64,000 bases of DNA from Acidobacteriota bacterium (GTDB lineage: Bacteria; Acidobacteriota; Vicinamibacteria; Vicinamibacterales; UBA8438): positions 21,363-85,362 of the forward strand of contig JAPOVI010000021.1 in assembly GCA_026708265.1 (NCBI GenBank). Reading direction: 5' to 3'. Each line of letters starts with the position of its first letter. Positions within the stretch are counted from its first letter, which is position 1. This document shows positions 17,972 to 26,532 of the stretch, one piece after another. Both the position numbers and the translations under genes were made by a program. A model generated the notes under the pieces. It did no database searches. It was not told the origin of the DNA and worked only from the letters and a program-made list of their open reading frames with translations.

Positions 17972-19159
17972 TCATGCACACGCCACCCTTGGCGCCGCAG
18001 CCTCGAACCGCCGCACGACTTCCAGGCCGTGGCGCGTCGCGCGCGACACGTACATAGGCATGGTAGCGTACCCGCCGGACCCCAGGGCCAGATCGCCCGT
18101 CGCGACCTCCAGGCGGAGGCCGTCGAGCGCCGCCCGCACCGGGCCCGCCGCGGTCGTGCCGGCCTCCTCCATGGCGCGGGCCAGCGCGCGGATGGCGGTG
18201 TGGTGCGAGAACGCGACGTGCGTGACCAGGTCGTCGCCCGCGTGACGGCGGGCGCGCGCGACGAACTCGCGGACGCCGGCGCGGTCCTCGCTCGCGACGA
18301 AAGGCACCGACGTCCAGGCCTCGACCCCGTCCGGGAGTTGCGAGGCCTGCCATTCGCTGAACTCGAGGAAGTGGTATGCGAACTCGGAGGCGAGCCCGAG
18401 CGCGTGGGCCTGTGTCACGACGTTCACGGCATAGGGCCGCGGGATGGAGATCCAGAAGTTCTCCGCCTCGAGATCCCGCGCCCAGCGCACGAGGCTGGTG
18501 TACTCGCCGGGATGGTTGCCGCGGATGGGCGTCGTGACCAGCGCCGCGCCGGTCGCGCCGCCCTGCACGCGCCGGTAGAACTGGTTGGAGACGGTCCGTT
18601 GGGAGGGGCTCCAGTCGGAGACCTGGAACGTCCGCCGCCGGGCGCCGGGGCCGCGGTGCTCGACCAGGGTCGCAATCGCCTGCAGCGTGGTCGACCCGAA
18701 GTGGGCCACCCGCCCGCAGTAGGTCCCCGGCGTCTGGGCGGCATGCACGACCGGCACGTCGAGCCCCTCGCGCTCGAGGGCCCGATCGAGGTAGGGCGGC
18801 ATCGCCATCACGACGCCGCCCACGACCGCCTCGACCCCTTCGTCGCGAATGAGGCGCAGCGCTTCCCGCGCGCCCGGCGCGGGGCTGCCCTCGTCGTCGG
18901 CGACGAGCAGCTCGACCGGCCGCCCGAGGATGCCCCCGGCCGCGTTGAGCTCGGCGACCGCCAGCTCGAGCCCCAGCCGCATCTGGCGGTCGTAGGGCTG
19001 GATCAGCTCGTCCTGCCCCTGCGCGTCCCGCTGCGAGATGAGCGCTCCGATGCGCACCGGGCGCGACTGCAGGATCGCGGGGAACGCCGGCGCGGCACCG
19101 GCCCCCAGCACGGTGCCGATCGCGGCCAGGGCTTCTCGACGGCTGATGGTCATCGTCAT
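17972..19159 (-). CDS. ABC-type branched-chain amino-acid/amide binding protein (Peripla_BP_6)
   Basis: 395 residues from ATG 19159. ATG 19153, two codons on, has better spacing from GGGAG and is equally likely. A twin-arginine-type signal is present ('ISRREALAAIGTVLGAGAAPAFPAIL'). The body has the leucine-binding-protein layout: 'RIGALISQRDAQGQDELIQPYDRQMRLGLELAVAELNAAGGILGRPVELLVADDEGSP', then 'ALRLIRDEGVEAVVGGVV'. It presumably captures an amino acid, amide or short oligomer in the periplasm. No permease or ATPase subunit is nearby. The downstream partner is a putative metallopeptidase, which hints at peptide sensing or uptake. Confidence 0.82.
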   Translation of the reverse strand: MTMTISRREALAAIGTVLGAGAAPAFPAILQSRPVRIGALISQRDAQGQDELIQPYDRQMRLGLELAVAELNAAGGILGRPVELLVADDEGSPAPGAREALRLIRDEGVEAVVGGVVMAMPPYLDRALEREGLDVPVVHAAQTPGTYCGRVAHFGSTTLQAIATLVEHRGPGARRRTFQVSDWSPSQRTVSNQFYRRVQGGATGAALVTTPIRGNHPGEYTSLVRWARDLEAENFWISIPRPYAVNVVTQAHALGLASEFAYHFLEFSEWQASQLPDGVEAWTSVPFVASEDRAGVREFVARARRHAGDDLVTHVAFSHHTAIRALARAMEEAGTTAAGPVRAALDGLRLEVATGDLALGSGGYATMPMYVSRATRHGLEVVRRFEAAAPRVACA

Positions 19160-19253
19160 CTCCCAGGCTGTCTTCCCATGGCCTCCGCCTATAGTCTCGG
19201 CCCTTCCGCGCCCACCATGCACCCGTGCGGGGCGCGCCGTCGCGGGGTCGCCG

Positions 19254-20525
19254 TCAGAGCTGGCGCAGCGCGCCGCTCGCCGCCGCGGCGCCCGCCACGA
19301 CGACGACCAGCGTCCCCGAGCCGACGAACATCGCGGTTACGTGGGCCTCGGCCACGAAGCCGGCCACGGCGTAGGAGAGCGGGGTCAGTCCCACCGCGGC
19401 GAACATCACGACGCTCATCACGCGGCCCAGCAGCGACGGCTCCGTGCGCGACTGCAGCCAGGTGACCAGCATGACGTTCACCACCGCGCCGCCCGCCCCC
19501 ATGACGCCGGCCAGCACCGCCGCCTGCGCCACGCTCTCCGCAAAGCCGAGACCCGCGATGACGAGGCCCGTGACGCTCCACACGACCACGAGCGCCAGGC
19601 GCCGGTTCAGCCGCGCGCCGATCGCGCCTCCGCCGAGCGATCCGGCGACCGCGCCGGCGCCGGCGGCGGAGATCATCGCCCCGAACGAGGTGGGCCCCGC
19701 GAACCGCTCGTCGGCGAGCGTCGTCAGGCCGACGACCAGCGGACCCTGCGAGGCGAAGCCGATGAGCGCCGCGGCCACGATCAGCGCGCGCAGGCCGCGG
19801 TCCCGCCAGACGTACGCGAGGCCCTCGCGAATCGCGGCCCCGACCCGGGTCCGCTCCGCTCCCGGCTCCGCCCCGGCCGCGCCGGCGCTCGGAACGAGCC
19901 GGATGAGCCAGAGCATCAGCGCGGAGAACGCGAACGTCGTCACGTCGAAGCCGAGCGCGGCGGCGGTTCCCAGGCTCGCGACCACCACGCCGCCCGCGGC
20001 GGGACCGATCAGCGTCGTCGCGTTCGCCGAGGTCTGCAGCAATCCGTTCGCCGGCGCCAGCTTCTCCGTGTCGCCGACCACCCGCGGCACGATGGCCGTG
20101 AACGCGGGGAAGAAGAACGCGTCCGCGGTTCCGAACGCAAGGGCGACGGCGTAGAGGTGCCAGACGGCCACCGCCTCCGTCACGACGAGCGTCGCGAGCA
20201 GCGCCACCAGCAGTCCGCGGCAGACGTTCGAGGCGAGCATCACGCCGCGGGGCGTGTAACGGTCCGTCACCGCGCCGCCGACCAGCATCAGGATCGCCCG
20301 GGGGAAGGCCGCCGTCATCAGCACCGTCCCCACCGCGAGGTCCGACCCGGTCAGCTCGAGGATGAGGAAGGGGAGCGCGACGAAGTAGAAGTGGTCGCCG
20401 GCCAGCGAAATCGTCTCGCCGAGCCAGAGCAGGCGGAAGTTCCGTTCGCGGAGCGGAGCGAAGAGGCTCACGGTGATCAGGGCAGGGGAGAGGCCGCAGG
20501 GTGTGCCTCCAACATCATAGCGCAT
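19254..20525 (-). CDS. MFS transporter (MFS_3, exporter type)
   Basis: About 423 residues from ATG 20525. GTG 20471 ('VSLFAPLRERNFRLLWLGE') is the usual start point of MFS_3 proteins and may be the true start, because a TATGAT -10-like hexamer lies just upstream of it. There are twelve likely membrane segments, with 'GGAVTDRYTPRGVMLASN' as the MFS loop 2-3 motif, 'AFFFPAFTAIVPRVV' and 'NGLLQTSANATTLIGPAAGGVVVASLG'. The subfamily includes EntS-like exporters of siderophores and drugs. No biosynthetic genes are adjacent, so the cargo is unknown. Confidence 0.83.
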   Translation of the reverse strand: MRYDVGGTPCGLSPALITVSLFAPLRERNFRLLWLGETISLAGDHFYFVALPFLILELTGSDLAVGTVLMTAAFPRAILMLVGGAVTDRYTPRGVMLASNVCRGLLVALLATLVVTEAVAVWHLYAVALAFGTADAFFFPAFTAIVPRVVGDTEKLAPANGLLQTSANATTLIGPAAGGVVVASLGTAAALGFDVTTFAFSALMLWLIRLVPSAGAAGAEPGAERTRVGAAIREGLAYVWRDRGLRALIVAAALIGFASQGPLVVGLTTLADERFAGPTSFGAMISAAGAGAVAGSLGGGAIGARLNRRLALVVVWSVTGLVIAGLGFAESVAQAAVLAGVMGAGGAVVNVMLVTWLQSRTEPSLLGRVMSVVMFAAVGLTPLSYAVAGFVAEAHVTAMFVGSGTLVVVVAGAAAASGALRQL

Positions 20526-20601
20526 GCGTGACGCGGCCCGGGCTGCCGCCGCCGGTGGAGGCACCGGCGGCGGCGCGGCAGGGCTCGCGTCACGCATGCG
20601 C
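20521..20601. repeat. Long near-perfect inverted repeat (81 bp hairpin)
   Basis: The outer arms CGCATGCGTGACGCG (20521-20535) and CGCGTCACGCATGCG (20587-20601) are a perfect 15-bp match. An inner perfect 13-bp stem, GCCGCCGCCGGTG / CACCGGCGGCGGC (20545-20557 and 20562-20574), has a four-base loop. An imperfect internal loop joins the two. It lies 3' of the DUF1552 gene and overlaps the upstream end of the MFS gene. It could act as a transcription barrier or be a palindromic repeat unit. Confidence 0.85.
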
Positions 20602-20721
20602 AGGACCCGGTCGGGATCGCTGCGGGTAGCGTGCCTCGCGGAGAGACGAAGCACGCGACGAGCGCAATCGCGACCAGGAGCGCCGAGCGGGCCGGGAACG
20701 TGAGCCGGTCGGTGGCGCTGG

Positions 20722-22071
20722 TCAGGCCAGCGTTCCGATGCGCCCCGTGCTGTCGCCGAAGCTGTCGACGTGGACGCCGAGCCGATCGAGCAGCGACACG
20801 TAGAGGTTCGCGATCGGCGTTCCCTGCGCGTGGCGGACATAGCGCCCGCCCCGGATGCCGGACTTCTGGCCGCCGACGACCGCCACGGGCAGATCGTCGT
20901 GGAAGTGCGTGTTGCTGTCGCTGATGCCGGTGCCGTACAGGAAGACGGTGTGGTCGAGCATCGTTCCGTCGCCCTCCGGCATCGCCTCCATGCGCTTGAC
21001 GAGGTGCGCGAACTGCTGGAAGTGGTACTCGTTGACCTTGTGCAGGCGCTCGAGCTTGCCGGCCTCGTCCTGGTGATGGGACAGGGGGTGGTGCGAGTCC
21101 GAGACCCCGATCTCGGGATAGGCCCGGCCGCTCACCTCCTTCGCCAGCATGAAGGTGCTGACGCGGGTCAGGTCCGTCTGGTAGGCGAGCGCCAGCAGGT
21201 CCATCTGCAGCTTGGCGTGGGTGGCGTAGTCGTCCGGGATGCCCACCGGCTCGTCCACCAGCGGCAGCTCGCGCGTGCTCTGCCGCTCGGCGGTCGTGAT
21301 GCGGCGCTCGACGTCCCGTACCGAGTCGAGGTACTCGGACATCTTGGTCCGGTCACCCGACCCGAGCATTCGCTCGAGGCGATTGAGCTCGGAGGCGACG
21401 GCGTCGATGATGGTCCGGTCGCGCTCCAGCCGGGCCAGCCGCGCGGCCGGGTCCGTGCTGCCGCTCGTGCCGAAGAGGCGCTCGAAGACGGCGCGCGGAT
21501 CGCGCTCGACGGGCAGCGGCGTGGTCGGCGTGCGCCAGGCGACGGTGTTCGTGTAGGCGCAGCTCGAGCCCCCGTCGCACGTCCCCACCATCGCGTTCGA
21601 CTCGATGCCGAGCTCGAGCGACGTGAGCTGCGTCTCCCTGCCCAGCTCCCGCGCCGCCACCTGGTCCATCGACGTCGCCGCGTACACGTCGGCGCCCGTG
21701 GTCAGCCGGAACGTCGACGCGGTCAGGAACGTCCCCGCCGACCGCGCGTGGTCGCCGCCCCCCTCCATGAGGTCGGCGGGCTTGTCGGCCAAGCCGCCCA
21801 GCAGCAGCACGCGGTCCTCGAGCCCCGCCAGGGACTGCAGCGTGGGCGGCATCGCCTCGAGCGCTCCCTCCGCCCGCGGCCACCAGTAGCCCATCGACAT
21901 GCCGTTGGGCACGTAGAACACGCCCATCCGCCTCAGTCGGTCCGGCGCCGCGGCCGTGCGGCTGAGGGCCGTCAGGGCCGGCACCATGCAGTCCAGCAGG
22001 GGCAGGGCGAGGGTGGCTCCGGCGCCGCGCAACACGGCCCGCCGCGACAGGTGCTTCTTGGTGACGAACAT
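20722..22071 (-). CDS. Tat-exported DUF1552 protein, module A
   Basis: 449 residues. The N-terminus 'MFVTKKHLSRRAVLRGAGATLALPLLDCMVP' is a twin-arginine signal and is shared by all three DUF1552 proteins here. Conserved stretches are 'MGVFYVPNGMSMGYWWP', 'TNTVAWRTPTTPLPVERDPRAVFERLFG', 'SHHPLSHHQDE' near residue 325 and 'LDHTVFLYGTGISDSNTHFHDDLP' near 375. The last two His/Asp-rich stretches resemble metal sites of alkaline-phosphatase-like folds (DUF1501 relatives), which is my inference. It lies 130 bp downstream of its DUF1592 partner on the same strand. No activity is established for the family. Confidence 0.88.
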   Translation of the reverse strand: MFVTKKHLSRRAVLRGAGATLALPLLDCMVPALTALSRTAAAPDRLRRMGVFYVPNGMSMGYWWPRAEGALEAMPPTLQSLAGLEDRVLLLGGLADKPADLMEGGGDHARSAGTFLTASTFRLTTGADVYAATSMDQVAARELGRETQLTSLELGIESNAMVGTCDGGSSCAYTNTVAWRTPTTPLPVERDPRAVFERLFGTSGSTDPAARLARLERDRTIIDAVASELNRLERMLGSGDRTKMSEYLDSVRDVERRITTAERQSTRELPLVDEPVGIPDDYATHAKLQMDLLALAYQTDLTRVSTFMLAKEVSGRAYPEIGVSDSHHPLSHHQDEAGKLERLHKVNEYHFQQFAHLVKRMEAMPEGDGTMLDHTVFLYGTGISDSNTHFHDDLPVAVVGGQKSGIRGGRYVRHAQGTPIANLYVSLLDRLGVHVDSFGDSTGRIGTLA

Positions 22072-22201
22072 CGGTTTCCCCCGTGTCGTGGCGGCGCGCC
22101 GCCGCCCTCGTAACGCATTCTACCGACTGCCGCAGGCCGCCTGCGGTCCGCCGCGACCTTTCGCGGCGACCCGCCGCCTGTCGGCTCCGCGCCGCTGGTC
22201 C

Positions 22202-24694
22202 CTACCGTTGGTGCCCGAAGTTCGCGGCGACGCGTTCCTGCGGCTCCGCGTCCCGCACGATCCGCTGCTGGAACGGGGCGCTCCGGACGATGCCGAGCAC
22301 GAGAGACGACCAGCGGTAGTCGTCGCGCGCCGCATCCCGCACGATCCCACGCACGGTCGGCGCATCCAGGTAGTTGACGCCGCGGCCGAGCGCGTAGGTC
22401 AGGAGCTTCTCCGCGATCGTGCGGGCCAGCTCGTCCTCGCCCTCCCGCAGCAGCGCCTCCCGGAAGGCCCTCGGGCTGTCGATGTCGATGCCTCGCCACG
22501 TGATCGCGGAGTCGATGGGCGCGCCCTCGTCGCTCTCGCGCCAGCGGCCGATCGCGTCGTAGTTCTCGAGCGCAAAGCCCAGCGGATCCATGGTGGCGTG
22601 GCAGGTCGCGCAGACCGGGCTCGCTCGGTGCTGCTCCATTCGCTCGCGGAGGGAGGCCGGCTCGCTCCGGCCGTCGTTCTCCGGGAGCGGAGGCACGTTC
22701 GCAGGCGGCGGAGGCGGGGGCGAGCCGAGCAGCGTCTCAAGCACCCACTTGCCCCGGAGAACGACCGAGGTCCGGTCTGCGTACGAGGTGACCGTCAGCA
22801 CGCTTCCGTGCCCGAGGAGCCCGCCCCGGGCCGGATCGGCCACCGGGACGCGACGGAAATGGCTGCCGTAGACATCCGGCACGCCGTAGTGATCGGCGAG
22901 GCGGGCGTTGAGGAACGTGTAGTCGGCGCGCAGCAGGTCGAGGACGCTGCGATCCTCGCGCACCTGGCTCTCGAAGAACAGCTCGCTCTCCCGGAGCAAC
23001 GCATCGCGCAACGTGCTGTCGTAGCGGGGGAAGCGCAGCGGGTCCGGCACGATGTTCTCGAGGTTGCGCACCTGCAGCCACTGCCCGAGGAAGTCGTTCA
23101 TCCAGCGCACCGCCCGCCGGTCCCCCAGCATCCGGCGCGTCTGCCGTTCGAGCTCGGCCGGGTCGCGCAGCCGGCCGCGCGCGGCCACCTCCAGCAGCTC
23201 GTCGTCCGGAACGCTCCGCCAGAGGAAGAACGACAGGCGCGACGCCAGCTCCAGGTCGCTGATCGGGTAGATGGTCCCGGCCGTGGCGTCGACGGGATCG
23301 ACCTCCGCGCGCATCAGGAACGCGGGCATGCTGAGCAGCGCCTCGAGGGCCCGCGCCACGCCGCCCTCGAAGCCGTCGGCGGCGCGACCGATCTCGAAGA
23401 TGCGCAGCAGCGGCTCGAGGTCGGCGTCCGTGACGGGCCGGCGGTACGCGCGGCGGGCGAGCGTCCCGAGAATCTCCGTTGCGCACGGCCTCTCGTCGTC
23501 GGGCCCGGCCGGCCGGCACACGAAGATGCGCCGGCGGCTCGGGGTCTCGGCGGGAATCTCCCCGCGGTACGGGCCGTGGATCTCGAGCGACGCGACGCCG
23601 GCCACCAGGTTGTCGCCCACCCCCGTGGAGGCGGACGGAGCGACGTCGGTGAAGGCGGCCGAGACGAGCCGCGTGCCGGCCCGGACCGGCAGGCGCACTT
23701 CCAGGTGCTGGTCGGCGGTCTGGTTGTAGAGCGCGATCCGCTGGTGCACGACGTCATCGTCGGGCGGCGCGATGCCGCCTCCCGACAGGGTGTAGCGGAC
23801 CTGCCCCTCGAACGCGCCGCCCACCGTGAGGCGCTCGACCAGCGCGTGGTCGATACGCAGCTCGATGTGGTACTCGCGCTCCGCGATGCTGCCCCGGATC
23901 GTCCCGCCGACGTCGCTCCGCTGCAGCCGGATCCGGAAGACGTAGTCGCCGTCCAGCGAGAAAGTGTGGCGGGCCGCCAGGCCGCCGTGCGTGGCGAACG
24001 GCAGGTCCTCGCCCATCCGGGCTTCCTGCCGGGCCGCGTTCGGCAGCGCGTACGTCTGGATGATCGGGCGGTTCTCGAGCGTGCCGACGGCCAGGCGGCT
24101 GACCTTGGTGGCCGCGGTGATGTAGCGGTCCATCAGCGCGGGGGTCATCGCCAGCACCTCGGCGTTGTTGTCGAAGCCGAAGCCGGCCATGTCGCTCGGG
24201 AGCAGGGCCTCGCCGTCGATCTCCAGATCGAGGAGGTCGCGCACGGCGTTGACGTACTCCGTCCGGTTCAGGCGGTGCGAGACCACGCGCCCCGGGTCGG
24301 GCGCCGCGGTGCCCACGCGGTCGAGCTCCGCCTCGAGCGCCGTCACGAACGCGTCGACCACCGCAGGCTCCGGCCGCGGGCGTCCCGGCGGCGGCATCAG
24401 CCCGCTGCGGAGCTTGCCGGCCACCTTCTCGAAGAGCTCGCGGTGCACGTCCGGCCGATCGATGTCGACCCGGTCGAACATCACCCCGGCCGTCTGCAGC
24501 CGCTCGTTGTGGCAGGCCACGCAGTACCGGTCGAGGAGCGCGCGCGACGGCCCCTCCGTCCGGCCCGCCGCCTGCCCCGGAGCGGCGGCCGCCTGCTCCG
24601 CCGCGGCCGGCTCCTCCGCCGCGGCCGCCGGCCCCACCGCCGCCGCGGCCACGCCCGCGAGGCACACCGCGCCGAGCACTCTCAACGTGGACAT
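22202..24694 (-). CDS. Exported DUF1592-type multidomain cytochrome, module A
   Basis: 830 residues from ATG 24694, where the Sec signal starts ('LGAVCLAGVAAAAVGPAAAAE'). The track start at 25027 is a shadow. Domain order: N-terminal haem site 'CVACH' (Cys58, Cys61, His62); DUF1587 ('HRLNRTEYVNAVRDLLDLEIDGEALLPSDMAGFGFDN'); a beta-rich middle; DUF1595 ('ILGTLARRAYRRPVTDADL'); DUF1592 ('DLELASRLSFFLWRSVPDDELL'); DUF1588 ('HYGVPDVYGSHFRRV', ending with a second haem-type site 'CATCHATMDPLGFALENYDAIG'); DUF1585 ('AEKLLTYALGRGVNYLDAP'). Transcribed ahead of DUF1552. Probably a periplasmic redox enzyme of unknown substrate. Confidence 0.88.
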   Translation of the reverse strand: MSTLRVLGAVCLAGVAAAAVGPAAAAEEPAAAEQAAAAPGQAAGRTEGPSRALLDRYCVACHNERLQTAGVMFDRVDIDRPDVHRELFEKVAGKLRSGLMPPPGRPRPEPAVVDAFVTALEAELDRVGTAAPDPGRVVSHRLNRTEYVNAVRDLLDLEIDGEALLPSDMAGFGFDNNAEVLAMTPALMDRYITAATKVSRLAVGTLENRPIIQTYALPNAARQEARMGEDLPFATHGGLAARHTFSLDGDYVFRIRLQRSDVGGTIRGSIAEREYHIELRIDHALVERLTVGGAFEGQVRYTLSGGGIAPPDDDVVHQRIALYNQTADQHLEVRLPVRAGTRLVSAAFTDVAPSASTGVGDNLVAGVASLEIHGPYRGEIPAETPSRRRIFVCRPAGPDDERPCATEILGTLARRAYRRPVTDADLEPLLRIFEIGRAADGFEGGVARALEALLSMPAFLMRAEVDPVDATAGTIYPISDLELASRLSFFLWRSVPDDELLEVAARGRLRDPAELERQTRRMLGDRRAVRWMNDFLGQWLQVRNLENIVPDPLRFPRYDSTLRDALLRESELFFESQVREDRSVLDLLRADYTFLNARLADHYGVPDVYGSHFRRVPVADPARGGLLGHGSVLTVTSYADRTSVVLRGKWVLETLLGSPPPPPPANVPPLPENDGRSEPASLRERMEQHRASPVCATCHATMDPLGFALENYDAIGRWRESDEGAPIDSAITWRGIDIDSPRAFREALLREGEDELARTIAEKLLTYALGRGVNYLDAPTVRGIVRDAARDDYRWSSLVLGIVRSAPFQQRIVRDAEPQERVAANFGHQR

Positions 24695-24811
24695 GATTTT
24701 GGCGCTCTGGTTTCCTGCCGGGTCGTCTGGCTGTCTCGCCGTCGTACCGCAGGGCGCACGCCGCCCCGCACCCTGCCTACTTACCACCTTTGCCCCCGGC
24801 GCGCAAGGAAG

Positions 24812-24817
24812 TAGCAT
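24812..24817 (+). promoter_or_regulatory. Candidate -10 element (TAGCAT)
   Basis: Lies in the 184 bp between the divergent DUF1592 and ankyrin genes of module A, 62 bp before the ankyrin start. No -35 box is seen. Confidence 0.25.
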
Positions 24818-24878
24818 AGGGGCGTCCGAGTTGCGGAGGAACCGACCTGTCGTTCGGCATCGAACGCGGAGGCGCCCC

Positions 24879-26486
24879 ATGAGGGTCCTGACCCAGCTCC
24901 TCGCCGCCATTGGCATCGTTCTGTTCGTGGCAGCGGCCGGCGCCGCGCATGCCGTTGCAGCCAGCCCCCGAGCGGCCGGCGGCCCCGCGGACCTGGGCCT
25001 CGTGGAGGCGATGGCGGAGCGCGACACCGCCCGCCTGCGCGCGCTGCTTGCCGAAGAGGGGCTCGACGTGAACGCGGCGCGGGCCGACGGGGCGACGGCC
25101 CTGCTCTGGGCGGCGCACTGGGACGATGCGGAGGCGGTCGAGCTGCTCCTGCGGGCCGGCGCTGACGTGAACGCCGCGGACGATCACGGCGTGACGCCCC
25201 TCGCGCGGGCGAGCGAGAACGCGAGCGTGTCGATGGTCGAGCGGCTGCTTGCGGCGGGGGCGGACCCCAACGCGGCCCAGGCGAACGGGCTGACGCCGCT
25301 GATGACCGCCGCCCGCACCGGCAGCCTCGGGATCGTGCGGTCGCTGCTGGCGCGGGGCGCCGACGTCGACGCGGCCACGGCGTCCACGCGCGAGACGGCG
25401 CTGATGTGGGCGGTCGCCGAGCGCCACCGGGACGTCGTCCGCGCGCTCGTCGCGCGGGGCGCCGACGTCCATCCCCAACCGGGACAGGCGTTCTCGCCCC
25501 TGATCGCCGCCGCCCGCAACGGCGACATCGAGACGGCCAGGCTGTTGCTCGCCGCGGGAGCCGGCGTGGACGAGACCGGCTCGGACGGAGCGCATCCGCT
25601 GGCCTACGCGGTCGTCGTCGGCCAGAGCGCGTTCGCCCACTTCCTGCTCGAGCGGGGCGCCGACCCCAACGGGGCGGTCGACGGCGTGACGGCACTGCAC
25701 GCCGCCGCCGGCCCCGTCGGCACGTGGCTGAAGGCGTGGAACCGCAAGCACGGCGGCGCGGGCGCGCGGGGCGGCCGGCTCGCGCTCCGGGAGCGGCTGC
25801 CGCTCGTCGACGCCCTGCTCGTCCGCGGCGCCGACCCCAACGCGCGCATGACCGCCTCCGACGTGACGGAGCAGGGATTCGTGCGCAACGGGGCCTACGA
25901 CACGTTCGCGACGGGCACCGGCGACGTGGCCGGGGCGACGCCGCTGTGGGTCGCGGCGTTCGCGACCAACCCCGGCCCGGGCCGGATGCGGAACGGGTGG
26001 AGCACGCACCGCTCCACCGGCGACGTCCTGCGCCGCCTGCTCGCGGCGGGAGCCCGGCCCGGGATCACGTCGAACGACGGCACCACGCCGATGATGGCCG
26101 CGGCCGGCTGCGGGCGCTGGGGGCACTGGACGAACACGGCGCGGGCGGCGCGCCAGCCCATGGCGGAGGAGGCCATCGGGATCCTGATCGAGGCCGGCAT
26201 GGACGTGAACGCCGCCAACGAGGGGGACTTCACGGCGTTGCACTGCGCGGCCTTCAGCGGCCTCAACGAGGTGATCCGATTGCTCGTGGACCACGGCGCC
26301 GACATCGACGCGCGCGACTGGCGGGGCCGGACGGCGTTCCGCCTCGCCGAGGGGGCCAAGCAGTCGTTCCACTACCAGGCGTGGCCGGAGACGGCGGACC
26401 TGCTCGAAGAGCTCGGCGCCGACACCCGCCTCGGAATCCCGGGGACCATCCACGAGCGCCTGCGGGGGCTGGTGGCGACACCGTAG
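24879..26486 (+). CDS. Exported ankyrin-repeat protein 1, module A
   Basis: 535 residues from ATG 24879, with GGAGG seven bases upstream. The track start 24165 is a shadow of the divergent DUF1592 gene. A Sec signal is present ('LLAAIGIVLFVAAAGAAHAVAAS'). About eleven ankyrin units follow, with motifs such as 'DGATALLWAAHWDDAEAVELLLRAGADVNAADDHG'. A conserved non-ankyrin insert lies mid-protein ('AYDTFATGTGDVAGATPLWVAA'). The C-terminus is 'LGIPGTIHERLRGLVATP'. It is followed 46 bp later by a tandem copy. Ankyrins bind proteins, so a scaffold for the divergent haem and DUF1552 proteins is the simplest idea. Confidence 0.87.
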   Translation: MRVLTQLLAAIGIVLFVAAAGAAHAVAASPRAAGGPADLGLVEAMAERDTARLRALLAEEGLDVNAARADGATALLWAAHWDDAEAVELLLRAGADVNAADDHGVTPLARASENASVSMVERLLAAGADPNAAQANGLTPLMTAARTGSLGIVRSLLARGADVDAATASTRETALMWAVAERHRDVVRALVARGADVHPQPGQAFSPLIAAARNGDIETARLLLAAGAGVDETGSDGAHPLAYAVVVGQSAFAHFLLERGADPNGAVDGVTALHAAAGPVGTWLKAWNRKHGGAGARGGRLALRERLPLVDALLVRGADPNARMTASDVTEQGFVRNGAYDTFATGTGDVAGATPLWVAAFATNPGPGRMRNGWSTHRSTGDVLRRLLAAGARPGITSNDGTTPMMAAAGCGRWGHWTNTARAARQPMAEEAIGILIEAGMDVNAANEGDFTALHCAAFSGLNEVIRLLVDHGADIDARDWRGRTAFRLAEGAKQSFHYQAWPETADLLEELGADTRLGIPGTIHERLRGLVATP

Positions 26487-26532
26487 ACCGATCCGGGAAG
26501 GCGGGAAGGGAATGAACGCGAGGAGACCATTC

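Noticed and set aside
21956-24814. 952-residue plus-strand ORF
   Set aside because: Antisense shadow of the DUF1592 gene. Composition is typical of GC-rich antisense frames.
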